A DNA stretch of 64,000 nt from Siphonodentalium dalli (GCA_032622095.1 CP136064.1:188471794-188535793); one strand, 5' to 3'; shown: positions 47,336 through 59,988, counted from the stretch's first letter. The notes: generated from the sequence alone by a model not told the origin. A program made the numbers and translations.

Positions 47336-48672
47336 AGTATACCACCGTTCATTCTTGAGAAAAAAAGCCAAATATTCATGTTCATCACTTGATTGGAGGC
47401 TGCACTATGACTACTATTTTGAGACACGGACAATAGGATCTACACATTTTACCCAGTACTCTATGAATATCTCTCATACTGTTCTAGAGCAGTGAATTTT
47501 GAAAGTTATGATGTTGCAGATATCAAAATAATGATGATCGGTCACATTTGTGAGACTGCTCTGAGTACATATATTTCTGCTTCTAGAAAAGGTCACAGAA
47601 TCGATACATCCCTGTTATATACCATTTAACCATTCAATTACACATATATCACATATATGATTCAAGATAAACTGTAGAGATAATACTGCGTTGATTGTCC
47701 GATTTAAGTATTGTATGAAACCCTGCTTTCTCTTTCTCTTGTGAGATACATTAGAGACAATTTGTGCATCTCTGATCAAAACTTTCTCTTAAACTCTGCA
47801 AATCAATCTATTTAGCATAATTGGAGCGTGTGTGCACTCTTTAATATAGGACTAGCTATTCCATTTTGTAAAAATGTAAATTTCATTCAATTTTGTCCAT
47901 TTTATTGGCCATTTTGGGACAGACATTGTAAAGATAAGGTTTACGACTATAAAGCATTTTGTTTGTGTGTATTTTATTTTATTACTAATTTGGCATTAAT
48001 TGGTCCTACCTCAGAAATTCAGCATTTTCCTATATACCAACTGCCATTTTGGATTTCATGTTGAATTGGGAAGTTTCCCCAAAGCAGATTTTATGTATGT
48101 TGTTCTTCAAACCAGTCTGCACAATTTGAGACCAAAACAACTTTTTTACCAATTTCTTCCGGGTCTAACGACCGTACTCTTAAGCTTCTAGTCAATGCCA
48201 ACCTGAAATTGTGTAATTAAAATTCAAAACTTTGAGTGTGCTTTGTTTCGGTATTTGATTTGAATGTTTTCGACTTTTCTGAGAGATCCCAATCATCCCT
48301 GATGGCTGGGAAGAATGTCACCCTCAATGATTTTCACAACTAACCTGAGTGATGGAGTCTGTGCCAGAAATCACTATGTGACACCCTATTTTCAGTTCAT
48401 TGCTCTCTCCCTGCTTTGAACACATTGTTGGTCCATGTCTCCTAACACGTACGTACTAGTAATCATAGAGGACACTGTCTGGGTTTCTATGAAATCTTTC
48501 AGAATCACAAAGCTTATTGAGTTTGCCTGGGGCCTGTTACCAATTTACCAAATAAAGATGCATGAACAATTGATCAGCTCCTGATAGATGGGTGGGCTAA
48601 TCACCCATGACATGCCAGACATACAGAGATTAAAATCACCTCAATTCTGTCCTCACCTTCTTCTTCCACTAT
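47336..48672. other. No gene or element recognised
   Basis: AT-rich intronic sequence. Overlapping frames at 47828-48191 show no known domain. Confidence 0.5.
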
Positions 48673-48674
48673 CA

Positions 48675-49387
48675 TTACCCTTTCTTTACTGAATGCAATC
48701 TCCCATCATTTATAAATGTTTACATTAGAATGGTCTATTATTCATCTGGAGGGGTGTTCAGGAAATATGAGCAGACAACAGATAAAAAAATTAATAATAC
48801 AAATTCAGAAGAATTCATATTATTTGGTGGGAAATGTTAAGATAATATGTTCATGTCCATTTGTTGAACTTATTATATGAACATTTTCCAAGGGAACTTG
48901 TTGAACTTATTATCTGAATGGAATCTCCCATCATCTATAAATGTTTACTTTAGAATGGTCTATTATTCATCTGGAGGGGTGTTCAGGAAATATGTGTAGA
49001 TGACAGATAGAAAAATTTATAATACAAATGCAGAATAATTCATATTATTTGATGGGAAATGTTAAGATAATATGTTCATGTCCATTTGTTGAACTTATTA
49101 TATGAAAATTTTCCAAGGGAACTACAGTAATGCCCTAAATAATCGACTCCTTAACCACAGCAGAATTATGGGTAACTTTTCAGGATATAGTCGGAAATAT
49201 GACTTGTTGTCATTCATCGGAAAGCTCTCACTGAGAGCTTTCAGATGAATGGCAACAAGCCATATTTCTGACTAAATCCTGAAAAATTACCCATAATTCT
49301 GCTGTGGTTAAGGAGTCGATTATTTAGGGCATTACTGTACACTTTTATAGCTGAATGGGAGAATCCATTTAGTATAGAAAGGGTTGA
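48675..49387. mobile_element. Family I element with internal tandem duplication and nested family A copy
   Basis: The left end CCCTTTCTTTACTGAATGC plus AATCTCCCATC is the complement of the right end GAATGGGAGAATCCATTTAG plus TATAGAAAGGG. TTA and TTGA are the eroded TTAA targets. A ~215-bp block is duplicated (from 48690 and from 48918, key word GGAGGGGTGTTCAGG). A family A copy sits at 49123-49339. Confidence 0.85.
49123..49339. mobile_element. Family A palindromic MITE (copy 13), nested in family I
   Basis: Full length with TA at both sides, from TACAGTAATGCCCTAAATAA to TTAGGGCATTACTGTA. It ends 320 bp upstream of the second CASK exon. Confidence 0.95.
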
Positions 49388-49520
49388 TTTCCATTTTGAG
49401 CTACAATATCAGTCACACTTTTATTATTTTGCCATCTATTTCATTCTGTGCTGTCTGATATTCTCACGGTTCGTGCACAGATGTATGATCAGGAATACAT
49501 CAATTTTATCGGACCGTTGA

Positions 49521-49765
<245 letters not shown>

Positions 49766-49769
49766 GTAA

Positions 49770-50010
49770 GTTTAGCTATAGTTTAAAGATGCATTATCTG
49801 AATTAACGCTCCTAAATTACTATTTCTTTGACTTCGTGGGTAAAATTTTTTGAATCGAGTCAAGGAACCCAGCCATCAAAGCTCAGAGTGATATCAGATA
49901 TTGATTTTTGAAGTTTGTTATTTCTCGAGATGTGCAATTATTTGTGGTCCAGAAAAATGTCATCAAACGGACGGTCTCGGACGAAATTTCACCTTTAATG
50001 GACATGGTTG
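49770..50010. repeat. Family O repeat (copy 2)
   Basis: TTTAAAGATGCATTATCTGA, ATTACTATTTCTTTG, TCGAGTCAAGGAACCCA and TTATTTCTCGAGAT are the reverse complement of phrases at 29375-29565. It begins only a few bases after the exon donor at 49766. Confidence 0.6.
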
Positions 50011-50479
50011 AAATACAGCAAAAGCGTGTATAATAACTTGATATATGATGTGATCTTTAAGATATACTTTAAATTTATATCGGATCCATGAACTCACGAT
50101 TTCCCCCCGGTAATTTTCTTGTGTTTTCTTTGTTGTTCAGTGTTCGTTACGGGAGAATCTAATGTTTTTAATTCGTCAACTAGCATCTTACGATGAACGT
50201 TATGAGATTAGCGGTCGCTTAGTTTGATTATTATGCAAAGTTTTATTTTAGAACGTATAATTAAGTACAATACTCACGTTTTTTAGATGTATATATCCTT
50301 TTAGAAGCAAAACACAAGACAATCCCGCATACGACGAAAACAAGAGTGAAATGAGATCTCGCGAAGTCACGCGATCCGCGATATTTCATATACCGGCGCT
50401 TGGCCAAGCACTGCGGCTTCTAATCGCCCCATATATACATCGCTGATGATACATAACTGCAGAAGAGTCCTATTTATTT

Positions 50480-50756
50480 GAGGGAAATTTTCAGTAATAT
50501 GTTCTATTATCTATTGTTTCAGATTATGACAAACACCATATTAACCCTGTATTTTCTAAATAATTATTGATCATTGATAGGAAAAGTTCAGATAATAGGT
50601 TCAACAAATCAACCATTTTGTTGAACTTATTATCTGAACATTTCCCACCAATGAATATGAATCTTTCTGCTCTTCTATAATCGTTTCGTCTGTCCTCTGC
50701 TAATTTTTCCAGAACACCCCACCCATATGAATACTAGACCATTCTATTAAATATAT
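50480..50756. mobile_element. Family I-related element (reverse)
   Basis: The hairpin TTCAGATAATAGGTTCAAC and GTTGAACTTATTATCTGAAC lies near 50590-50645. It is followed by AACACCCCACCCATATGAA, the complement of the family word AGGGGTGTTC. Confidence 0.7.
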
Positions 50757-50945
50757 ATTGATGAGTTTCACGCATTCAAAATGGCAGAGGCGATAGCAAA
50801 CACGACCAGAAACGAAGGGAAAGGTAATAAACTAGGATAATGGTATATTACATAGTATTTTGGCAGCGGCTATGAGCATATGCCATACTATTTTTCAAAT
50901 AAGCCGATACCTCATTTGTGTCCGAACTTACAGTTGTTTGCTCTG
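50757..50945. mobile_element. Family J element (copy 2), partial
   Basis: TTGATGAGTTTCACGCATTC to CTTACAGTTGTTTGCTC, closely matching 47086-47265. The right inverted end is missing. Confidence 0.85.
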
Positions 50946-51954
50946 ACCAAAGTTTGTCTATAATATGATATTCTTTCTGTTAATGGCGGTTTTACAGGAT
51001 GTGACAAATTTTAACAGCAATACCCACATCTAACACTTACCATATCTTGAAACACCCTATTGATCTCACATCCGGGAAAATGGGGTCACCATGAAATTTA
51101 GGTTGTAAACAAAAACACTTGTGTCACCATGCTTGAGAACTGTTTTTTCTGAAAGATTTCGGCATTTCATGATGGCTAGGTACATGTATTTGCAAATCCA
51201 ATTTGAAGGATGATGACTGTCACATGCAGTTAACAGAATCCGGATGGTGCACAGACTTAGATATTTTTCGGCAGTTTTATTTATTATTTATCTCAGTCAA
51301 ATTTAATAGTACTACATGTAACAAGAACAATAATATTCCCAGTATCCTACACGTACTTCATATCCATGATTTTAAATTATGGAAGTATACACAAATAAAA
51401 ACCATGAAAAAAAAAGAACTGTTTAGGAGGAAAGTTTACTGCTTACAGTGGTTTCATCGGGCTATCATAGGAAATAATCAATCCACTCATATTGTCAGTA
51501 GAAATTGTTGTTCGTAGCAAATCAATATTTCATATATAGAGTCTATTAGAGAGGCATCGAGAGAATGAAATTCCTCCTTTGTTGAGATGGGAAATTCTTG
51601 AAAGTTATTGCCCCCATTTATAGCAATGGTATGATGAACTTTCTGGGTTGAATAGGTGAAACGTGTCTTGTTTGGTTAAATTGTGGAGAATTTTTCTGGA
51701 GATTATTCAATGTAAATTTGCATCCACTATAAATTGGTGTTTTACAATGTTCTTCAATTTATTGTCAAGTTGAAAAAAACCTGTATATAATAAATTTCTT
51801 ATCGTTGGGTCACTTTTGATATTTGTTGTAAACGCCTTCATTGAATGTGAAATTGTGTGTTCTTCTGGAGTCAAGATTTAATGGGGGAACCACTTGTTCT
51901 GTGCCAGAGACTTTCTTTACTAAATGGATTTGCACAAACAGTTAGGAAAAGTCT

Positions 51955-52290
51955 GTTCATTTGGAGGGGTGTTCAGGATGAATTAGTAGCCAACAGTATG
52001 ACGAAATGTTAATAAAAGGATTCATATTCATTGGTGGGAAATGTTCTGATAATAAGTTCAACAAATGACGTATGGTTGTTTGTTGAACTTAATATGAAGC
52101 GTATGTGACACGTAGTGGAGCAACCACACACGCTGTGCCTCGAATTGGCTTTTTATGGGCGACATAACTCTAATAATAATTTATCTAACAGCATGCAATG
52201 GCCCCGGTGAAGACGACATGACAAGGTTGCTATTATCTGAACATTTCCTATGGTAACTACTCGTCAATGAGTATTTAGTAAATAAAGTGT
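51955..52290. mobile_element. Family I-related element (diverged)
   Basis: GGAGGGGTGTTCAGGATGAA, GGTGGGAAATGTTCTGATAA and TTTGTTGAACTTAATATG are followed by a non-family stretch (52090-52230). It then resumes ATTATCTGAACATTTCC and AACTACTCGTCAATGAG. Confidence 0.7.
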
Positions 52291-52586
52291 TAAATGATAT
52301 ACTGGCACCTACAAACATCAAAGTTTATTACCTCAGCACCATATTAAAGCCCCGTTGTGGTTTGATGTGTGGAATTAAGCTGGGTTTTGTTTATCGCAGT
52401 CTGGTTCTGAGGATAGAAGTAGGCCGTTAAATTTCATATATTTATCGATCTATCTTATCCCTCCTTCATTTTCAAATGAGACATGTCTGTTTAAATGAAT
52501 ATAATGCCTAATGCTTGTGGTTTTCATCAGCATCATTTCAAAGGAAATTCTATGAAAATTCCAAGATTACAAATGAAACATATATA

Positions 52587-52714
52587 GAGGATCTACAACT
52601 CGTCTCCAGTTTATAGCAGAATTTACAAAACGAATCCAATTTGGCAAGATCCAGACCTAACTTACTGGACGAGTTTTGTAAATTCCGCTATAAACCGGGG
52701 ATGAGTTGTAGGTT
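52587..52714. repeat. Hairpin, ~48-bp arms
   Basis: GAGGATCTACAACTCGTCTC to AATTTACAAAACGAAT pairs with GGACGAGTTTTGTAAATTCC to GATGAGTTGTAGGTTC, with several mismatches and a ~32-bp loop. A 72-residue frame through it is probably a by-product. Confidence 0.75.
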
Positions 52715-53064
52715 CTATTTAATACATGATCCAAACCTTGACAAAACATACTTAAATCAACAAATCAATGGAATGGGACGCAAAACTAACATCCGCTTCT
52801 ATAAGACATGCGATGGCGTTTCACGTAACTATGCATTGTTTGCCCGCATAAAGAAATAGTCCCAGATAAATAAAGACTCTTTGGCCTATTTAATGGCATA
52901 TATTTAATGACATAATGTTTCAAAGTCTTCATTCTTTATAGTTTGTTGGAAAAATATTGGAAGCCACAGTATTTTGAGAGGTAGGGCACGGAATGTAAAC
53001 AGATGACAAATCAGAAGTCAAAGGTCACCTGGCACTATTTCTTGTTATTAAACGAACATTTAAT

Positions 53065-53210
53065 ATTATACATTTGTTGCATGGTTTTGAGGTTGACATG
53101 AGGATTTATTAACCCCAGGAAGTTAATATTCACCGAGGTGAATATTAACTTCCAAGGGTTGATAAATCCTCATGTCAACCTTGAAACCATGCAACAAGTG
53201 TTTTATTATA
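53065..53210. mobile_element. Foldback element, ~145 bp
   Basis: CATTTGTTGCATGGTTTTGA to CCTTGAAACCATGCAACAAG: arms of about 65 bp meet at GTTAATATTCACCGAGGTG. Related words (GTGCTGGGTTAATATCG, TTTATCAACCCGG) appear again at 53440-53475, so the full element may be longer. Confidence 0.8.
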
Positions 53211-54057
53211 TGAACTAGTGGCATTCTTTACCTGGTAGCCAATTAGAGTACTACTTTAGGAGTTGAACAGACAAATATGTTCAACAAACAGCAGATTTAC
53301 TGAAACTCTCTTCCGAAAATCAACGACAAATGAGTTATGTATAAGCAATTTTGATTGGCTGGTTGCAAAGCTATGCGCAACGTGATAGGACAGCCACCTC
53401 TTACGCGTGACGTAACAAATATTTTGTTAATAACACCGTGCTGGGTTAATATCGTGATTTATCAACCCGGCCACGCCAATCAATTACTATAGGGTTCGCC
53501 GGAGAAAATATAATGATCATTTAATAACACATTTTATAGAAGGGGTTTATTGAATGTAATCAGGTAGGATCATGTGATAAAATTTAATTATAAATGCTAT
53601 CATATTTGAATTGATACTTTACATTATTGTATTACAGCTTAGTTATAATGATTACTTCTATAAATAGACCTGACTGCATCAGTACTTCCACCTACAGCAT
53701 TGACTTCAGTTAGTGATTGAAGTAGTATTCAAAATGAAAAACTATTTCTTTGCAGCCAATAGTTTTAAAACAATTTTCTTGCCAGATAGTGGGAACAAGT
53801 TTGAGCCATTTCTTAATCACGTTTTTTGCTGAGCTAATTTCCAGATATTGCATCTTTTAAATGTCAAGACGTGATGAGATGGCGAACAGATTGCAAGCAA
53901 CTCCACTTTTCTGCAAATCCAGAAGTCCACATAATTATCTGTTATTGATTCAGTCAAATATCGCCGCCTGTCGAACACTGTCATATTTTTTGCAGTGTTG
54001 CAGCATATGAACCCTGAGTAATTAAATTTAGAAGTTGAACATGGTTGGTAATTTGTG

Positions 54058-54190
54058 TTAACCCTTTAATGACTGGAGCTGCGCTATTGTAGCATTAAAG
54101 ATCCGTGCCAGTGCATTCTCCTATATATGCTAGTCTCCAATAGGGAGCCTTGCATATATAAGAGAATGCACTGGCTTACAATGTCTACTG
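54058..54190. mobile_element. Family C element (copy 10), truncated
   Basis: TTAACCCTTTAATGACTGG, then the left part with one palindromic module and GCACTGGCTTACAATGTC. The family A copy 14 follows at once. Confidence 0.85.
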
Positions 54191-54208
54191 CCTAGATAAT
54201 GGATATCC

Positions 54209-54420
54209 TTCAGTAATGCCCTAAATAATCGACTCCTTAACCACACCAGAATTATGGGTAATTTTTCAGGATTTAGTCGAAAATATGGCTTGTTGCCATT
54301 CATCGGAAAGCTCTCAATGAGTGCTTTCCGATGAATGGCAACAAGCCATATTTCCGACTAAATCATGAAAAATTACCCATAATTCTGCTGTGGTTAAGGA
54401 GTCGATTATTTAGGGCATTT
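54209..54420. mobile_element. Family A palindromic MITE (copy 14)
   Basis: Nearly complete: CAGTAATGCCCTAAATAATC to ATTATTTAGGGCATT, lacking the last ACTGTA. Confidence 0.93.
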
Positions 54421-54460
54421 ATATATATCTTCTCATTTGAATCCATTCTGTGATGAAGTG

Positions 54461-54867
54461 TTAACCCTTTCTTTACAAAATGGATTCTCCCATCAATTAT
54501 AGATGTATATCTTGGACGACAGGATAATAAAAGTGCAGAAGGAGTCATATTTGTTGGAGGGAAATGTTCAGGTAATAAGCTCAACAAACGACCTCTGAAC
54601 ATTTCCCATTAAAGGGATAACTACTCATCGATGAATATTTAGTATATAGTAATGCCCTAAATAATTGACCGGAAAGTGAGAGCTTTCCAATGAATGGCAA
54701 CAAGCCATATTTCCGACTAAATCCTAAAAAATTACCCATAATTCTGCTGTGGTCACTGAGAGCTTTCCGATGAATGGCAACAAGCCATATTTCCGACTAA
54801 ATCCTGAAAAATTACCCATAATTCTTCTGTTGGTAAGGAGTTGATTATTTAGGGCATGAAGGGTTAA
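54461..54867. mobile_element. Family I element with TTAA at both ends and nested family A copy
   Basis: TTAACCCTTTCTTTACAAAA to GAAGGGTTAA. It contains GGGAAATGTTCAGGTAATAA. The family A copy 15 occupies 54648-54857, just inside the right end. Confidence 0.8.
54648..54857. mobile_element. Family A MITE (copy 15), rearranged
   Basis: TAGTAATGCCCTAAATAATT is followed by two successive right-arm segments (each GAGAGCTTTCC … AATTACCCATAATTCT). The left arm is mostly lost and the right arm duplicated. Confidence 0.88.
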
Positions 54868-55059
54868 AAGAGTTTCCTTTGTATATATTTAAAGCTGTGT
54901 TTAAGTGAGTTCATTTTCTTTCTAATGGACACCGAAGCATTCTTGTTGGGAATGGCCAGTCACTTGTCCATTTAATAACCATGACTTAAATGGCTGTTTA
55001 TTGTGATAGGCTTGTCTCAGATAAATCACTGACTTTACTGTTGTGGTTATAGACCGCAG

Positions 55060-55169
55060 TACAGTAATGCCATAAATAATCGACTCCTTAACCACAGCAG
55101 AATTATGGGTAATTTTTCAGGATTTAGTCCGAAATATGGCTTGTTGCCATTCATCGGAAAGCTCTCACC
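55060..55169. mobile_element. Family A MITE (copy 16), left arm only
   Basis: TACAGTAATGCCATAAATAA to GGAAAGCTCTCACC, then unrelated sequence. Confidence 0.9.
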
Positions 55170-55227
55170 AGTCCATACATTTAGGAGAATCCTTCGACTG
55201 ACAACTTTGGTCAGAATGTTAGAGCAA

Positions 55228-55425
55228 ACAACTGAGTTTCGACACAAATTAGGTATCAGCTTGTTTGAAAAATAGTATAGCATATGCTCGTAGCTGCCAG
55301 AATACTATGTAATATGCCATATCCTAGTTTATTGCTTTTTTCCTGTGTTTGCGATAGCCTCAGCCATTTTGAATGCGTGATACTCATCAGCTCGAAACCA
55401 TGTGATGACCCACCCTGATATTGCA
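55228..55425. mobile_element. Family J element (copy 3, reverse), partial
   Basis: GTATCAGCTTGTTTGAAAAA, TATGCTCGTAGCTGCC and CCATTTTGAATGCGTGATAC match the complement of 47086-47265. The end CTCGAAACCATGTGATGACC matches the J inverted end. Confidence 0.85.
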
Positions 55426-55514
55426 CTGCAGGAAACAATGAACTATTACCACCAAGCAGACTCTACGAGGAATTCTCATTTCCGAGTTTGTGTGGAGGCA
55501 TTTGCTCAATTTCC

Positions 55515-55620
55515 TTAACCTTTTCTTTACTAAATACTCATTGACCGGTAGTTCCCTTGGGAAATGTTCAGATAATAAATTCAACATAGGTCGTTTGTTG
55601 AACTTATTATCTGAATTTTA
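55515..55620. mobile_element. Family I element, short remnant
   Basis: TTAACCTTTTCTTTACTAAA is followed by the hairpin GAAATGTTCAGATAATAAAT / GTTGAACTTATTATCTGAA. Confidence 0.78.
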
Positions 55621-55691
55621 AAATAGAGTGCTTTGAAAATACAAAATGACTTGAATGGCCTTAATATTCACCAGGTCTGACATGTGAGAAC

Positions 55692-55910
55692 TACAGTAAT
55701 GCTCTAAATAATCGACTCCTTAACCACAGCAGAATTATGGGTAACTTTTCAGGATTTAGTCGAAAATATGGCTTGTTGCCATCCATCGGAAAGCTCTCGC
55801 TGAGATCTTTCCAATGAATGACAACAAGCCATATTTCTGACTAAATCATGAAAAGTTACCCATAATTCTGCTGTGGTTAAGGAGTCGATTATTTAGAGCA
55901 TTTAACTGTA
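55692..55910. mobile_element. Family A palindromic MITE (copy 17)
   Basis: Full length, CAGTAATGCTCTAAATAATC to GATTATTTAGAGCATTTAAC-TG, with TA on both sides. Matching changes in both ends (GCTCTAAAT / ATTTAGAGC) show it may be a subfamily. Confidence 0.93.
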
Positions 55911-56199
55911 TGGTAAACTATGTGCACTTGTGGCTCCTATAAAATGGCCTCTAAGATCCTTGGATGGTGCGGTACAGGAAACACTGAACTTTTACCACCA
56001 GGCAGACTCTACAGGGAATTCTCATTTCCGAGTGTGTTTCGAGGAAATTGCAGACGATGTGACATTGATATTGTTATTCTGATGGATTTATTGGCTGTGA
56101 CATTTTATTGTTGCTGTCACCGACTTGTCAATTTTACTCAATAAATATTCAATTATACCCCCAGTTTTATGCTATTTTGCTGAGGGTGCATATTCAGTC

Positions 56200-56636
56200 T
56201 GGCTGCCAAAGAAATGTTTGTGTGATTGTTGGCCATTTCAGCCAAATTTAAAAAGATTCTAAAATAGCTTGACCTCTCAACTGCCACAGTGGCTCACCCA
56301 TGTCTCCATCTAGGCTGGTCCCTGCACCATATACTCAGTGATGGATAGTTACATGATTGTGTTTCATTCATGTATATCAAGCCTTTATTATCCTTGTTTG
56401 GGAATTACTAGAAAGGAATGAATGAGAATGTAGAGGGTGTTCCCTGCCTGTTGTTTGCTTTATATCGAAGGGAAAAGGATAGTGCAGTGATTAACGTGAA
56501 GTGATTTTGACTATATTTTTTTGTAAATATATACTTCTGAAATATTAATCTGATTGTTACAATCTGTATTTTATTAACATGTAACAGGGGACTAAGATTC
56601 CTGAATAAAGATGATTTATTGATTGATTGATTGATA
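56200..56636 (+). mobile_element. Probable non-LTR retroelement 3' end
   Basis: The sequence ends GAATAAAGATGATTTATTG followed by (ATTG)n at 56617-56634. A polyadenylation-like AATAAA next to a short tandem tail is typical of LINE or SINE 3' ends. No reverse transcriptase remnant was recognised, so the left boundary is a guess. Confidence 0.45.
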
Positions 56637-57165
56637 TATTTTCTGATAATATATAAATGGTCATATTATTAGACATGCCAGGGGCAGCTGTAAGGGTGGG
56701 GGACACCCCAGCTCCCCCTTGCACTCTACTGACACCAGTACAAATTCATAATTTTCTTAGGGAAAGGTGCCCATAAGGTAGTTGTGCCCCTTGCCTTTCA
56801 TTGTATCTGCAATTCCTAGACATGGCACTATTAGAAACCCACATTCTCCCTCTGATCTGCCGCCACTGCATGGTCCCCAGGAAGCGCTCTGGCCTTGTCT
56901 CTATTCACCACATAACAATTAACAATTATTTCTGTCATCGATAGCATTACATAGATATATCATAGAATGGGAACTCATCCTATGAACAGGAACCGCCTCG
57001 CTGCATTAAATTCCATAATTTCAAAGATGAAAGACGCTCCCAGATGAGTATTAAAATATATTAGGAATTCATCCACGATACCTAAGTACTTTATGTCTGA
57101 AGTTGAGAAACCTGACGAAGTTGAGCGTGTCAATGATGATAGATGTCATGGTAAATTTCCATACA

Positions 57166-57566
57166 TTAACCCTTTACCCAACAGAAGGGCCCTGTGCCAA
57201 TGCATTCTCTTATATATGCGAGTCGACCATAGGTCGCCTCGCATATATAAGAGAATGCATTGGCTTAACACATTAAAAATTATAAAATTGTTAAAGAATA
57301 TAAGAAAAAATGGTAAAAAGTGTTAAAAAAAAGATTTTTTTTAGGCCAATGCATTCTCTTATATATGCGAGACGACCTATGGTCGACTCGCATATATAAG
57401 AGAATGCATTGGCACAGGGCATAACTGTAACTATCACAATGTGGTCAAGGAGCCGGTTCCAATGATATCCATATTTGTATGGTTCTATTGAGACAGACCG
57501 AAGATATTTTAGGCTGTTGGAGCTTTATTTGGCCGGCTTTGGCCGGTTTGTTGGGTAAAGGGTTAA
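57166..57566. mobile_element. Family D-like element with TTAA at both ends
   Basis: TTAACCCTTTACCCAACA and TGTTGGGTAAAGGGTTAA are exact inverted ends (14 bp beyond TTAA). Two near-perfect 67-bp palindromes at 57197-57263 and 57346-57412 carry the CAATGCATTCTC…TATATGCGAG module shared with families C and D. Confidence 0.92.
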
Positions 57567-57609
57567 CCATGTAGATCTCACTTTGAATACATTTCTTATT
57601 CACGACACA

Positions 57610-57790
57610 CTGAATCGATGTGATTGACTGGTAAATAGTATGATTGCCTGCCAGCTCTCGGTTTCGTCACCTCTTCTACGAATCTGGTCCTCCCCTATGA
57701 TGATAGGAAATTAGCCGTCCCCTAGGGGGCTATTACCCTCATTCAATTTACTGTGAGCACCAGTGTTTCTGAGACCAGTCTACTGCTGTG
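57610..57790. repeat. Family L repeat (copy 1)
   Basis: AGTATGATTGCCTGCCAGCT, TCGTCACCTCTTCTACGAA and GGGGGCTATTACCCTCATTC match 63810-63960 in the same orientation. Confidence 0.8.
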
Positions 57791-58568
57791 TTAGAGGTTC
57801 AGAAGCATTTGACTTTTCACAATAAGTGCTATGTTTCAGTTCTGTAAAACTTGTAATAACAATAATAATTATTTTATATGACAGTAAAACCACATGTTTG
57901 CTCAAACGGGTTTTCCAAGGGTAATTGTGGTACACGTGCGATAAAATATTTACATATAAATAGTAATCTAAAATAATTACATAGCATGTAAGACCATCTG
58001 CATGTAGTGGTAACAGTTTAAATATATATGCCAAAGGAAACAGAACTGGATACAAATCAGTGGAAAAAATTAGGAAGAAGTATGAAACAATATGCGTGCG
58101 AGTATTAAAACACTGAGTTTTATGAATGGGAATTCATTAAGATCACATGAAAGTGGATATTCAAATATATGAGAAAGAAGAAAAACTTACTACTAATCTA
58201 ATGAACGATAGGACGATGGAGAAAATAAAATCACAGAGAAGTGACACTGAAATCAACAAAATATTGACAACTATCAAAGATTGAATTAAGAAAAGAGTAA
58301 AATGGGAAAAAAAAATTACTTCGATATGGACAATAAAATCAAATATAGATCAATACATGTACTCATAAAACCAGACAACACGACCACGTGGGTGTGACAT
58401 ATTACTAAAATAGGAAAGTACTAAAAGTACAAAAAAGGAACATACAAAATAAAATATAAGTATTAAGTGCATGCGAATAATGAGAAAGTTTGACCAACAA
58501 CAGGAAAAGGCAAATTTGACCACATGGATCAAGGCAAAAACTACATATGAATATAACTCTTGAGTGGT
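57791..58568. other. No gene or element recognised
   Basis: AT- and purine-rich intronic sequence with short frames only. The minus frame reading from 58691 derives partly from the neighbouring (GTCC)n run. Confidence 0.5.
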
Positions 58569-59135
58569 TTTTAGCTCACCTGAGACGAAGTCTCCGGTGG
58601 AGCTATAGTCATCACTCCTCGTCCGTCGTCCGTCCGTCCGTCTGACCGTCCGTCCGTCCGTCTGTCCGTCCGTCCGTCCGTCCGTCAACAATCATCTTCT
58701 TCTCCAGTATCATAAGGCCAAATGAGTTCATATTTGGTGTGGATGTTCCCTGCTTGACTCAGACTCAGATTTGTTAAAATAAGGTCACTGAGTCAAATAG
58801 TTGCAAAGCTAGGGCCATAACTCTTTCCCGCCATAGTAATTCTTAAAACAACTTCTTTTCAAGAACAATCAGGCCTATTTAGCTTATATTTGGTATGGAA
58901 GGTCCTTGAGTGACTGGGGGTCAGATTTGTTCAAATGGGTTCACTGGGTCAAATAGGGGCAGAATCAGGGACATAACTCTCTTCTCCCTAGTAATTATTA
59001 GAATGACTTCTTCTCCAGAATCATCAGGCCGATTTAGCTAATATTTTGTATGGTGGGTCCTTGTGTGACTGGGGTTCAGATTTGTTCAAATGGGGTCAGT
59101 GTGTCAAATAGGGGCCGTGTCAGGAACATAACTTA
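58569..59135. mobile_element. Family E element, (GTCC)n head and three ~155-bp units
   Basis: TTTTAGCTCACCTGAGACGA and GTCTCCGGTGGAGC open the element. (GTCC)n lies at 58620-58685. Units are keyed on ATATTTGGTGTGGATG, ATATTTGGTATGGAAG and ATATTTTGTATGGTGG, with CATAACTCTTTCCC-like words. The TTAGCTCACCTGA start is, to my knowledge, common in bivalve repeats. Confidence 0.8.
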
Positions 59136-59560
59136 AATTTTTTTTTTTTATTTTTTTTTTTTTTTATAAATATTGTTAAATTTAAATCCTTGCTCAATTC
59201 AAAAAACAAATCACAATTCAAAATGAACCAATACAAAAATATTTTTTTCATTTTAACCCCTGATTTTTTGTATTTTTTTAGACACAAAACACCCCATTCC
59301 ACCCCTTTCCCTCCTCACCCCTCTACACCCCTGTCCCCACTACCACCCCCCCAATCTGCGCCGCCCTGCACCCACTGCAGTCAAGAAAAAATTAATTAGA
59401 AAAACTGACGCCTTGTAACATCCATAAAGTATGGTATTAGCCCCAGACAGAAAGAGTTAATAACAGTCATCAATTCAGATGTTATCTAGCTGGCTGACAG
59501 CTAGGTGTAAACAGTCATGCTCTGTGTGTATCATTAACATATCATATCAAAACAAAATGC
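59136..59560. other. Low-complexity stretch
   Basis: T runs at 59140-59165, then A/T-rich, then a C-rich segment (59285-59380). The apparent frames on both strands are low-complexity artefacts. Confidence 0.7.
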
Positions 59561-59561
59561 T

Positions 59562-59988
59562 GTATGTCTGACATTTGCAGAATGAGGTCCCCAGAGGGTG
59601 AATTTAGTGATGCTACTCTGCACCGTAGGCTATCATCACCAAATACACTCTCCAGGGACCTCATTCTGCTTAGGCCTCATCTTCAGGGAAGTATACAGGT
59701 CTTAAATTGACATTTCTACTTACTTTTTCCCTTCTGTTCAGTTTCTATATTCCCTAATTTGCTGTCAGAAGATAAAATTGATAATTGAAGTGCCCAATGG
59801 GTGCACATCACCAATTAACTGGACAACTTCAATCTGTTCCTATGTCTCCCATGGCAGTTGAGGCCTAAGCATAATGAGGTCCACAGAGGGTGAATTTGGT
59901 GATGCTAGCCCACCTTACAGGATTGCAGCACTAAATTCACCCTTTAGTGACCTCATTCTGCAAAAGTCAGACACTATATTCAGGCTTG
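59562..59988. mobile_element. Family B element, complete
   Basis: The left hairpin (59575-59670), spacer with CCCTTCTGTTCAGTTTC and right hairpin (59875-59965) end GTCAGACACTATATTCAGGC. Both hairpins have diverged inner strands. Confidence 0.9.

Noticed and set aside
52641-52859. 72-residue ORF
   Set aside because: Its first part crosses a hairpin arm and it matches no domain I know. Treated as a by-product of the repeat.
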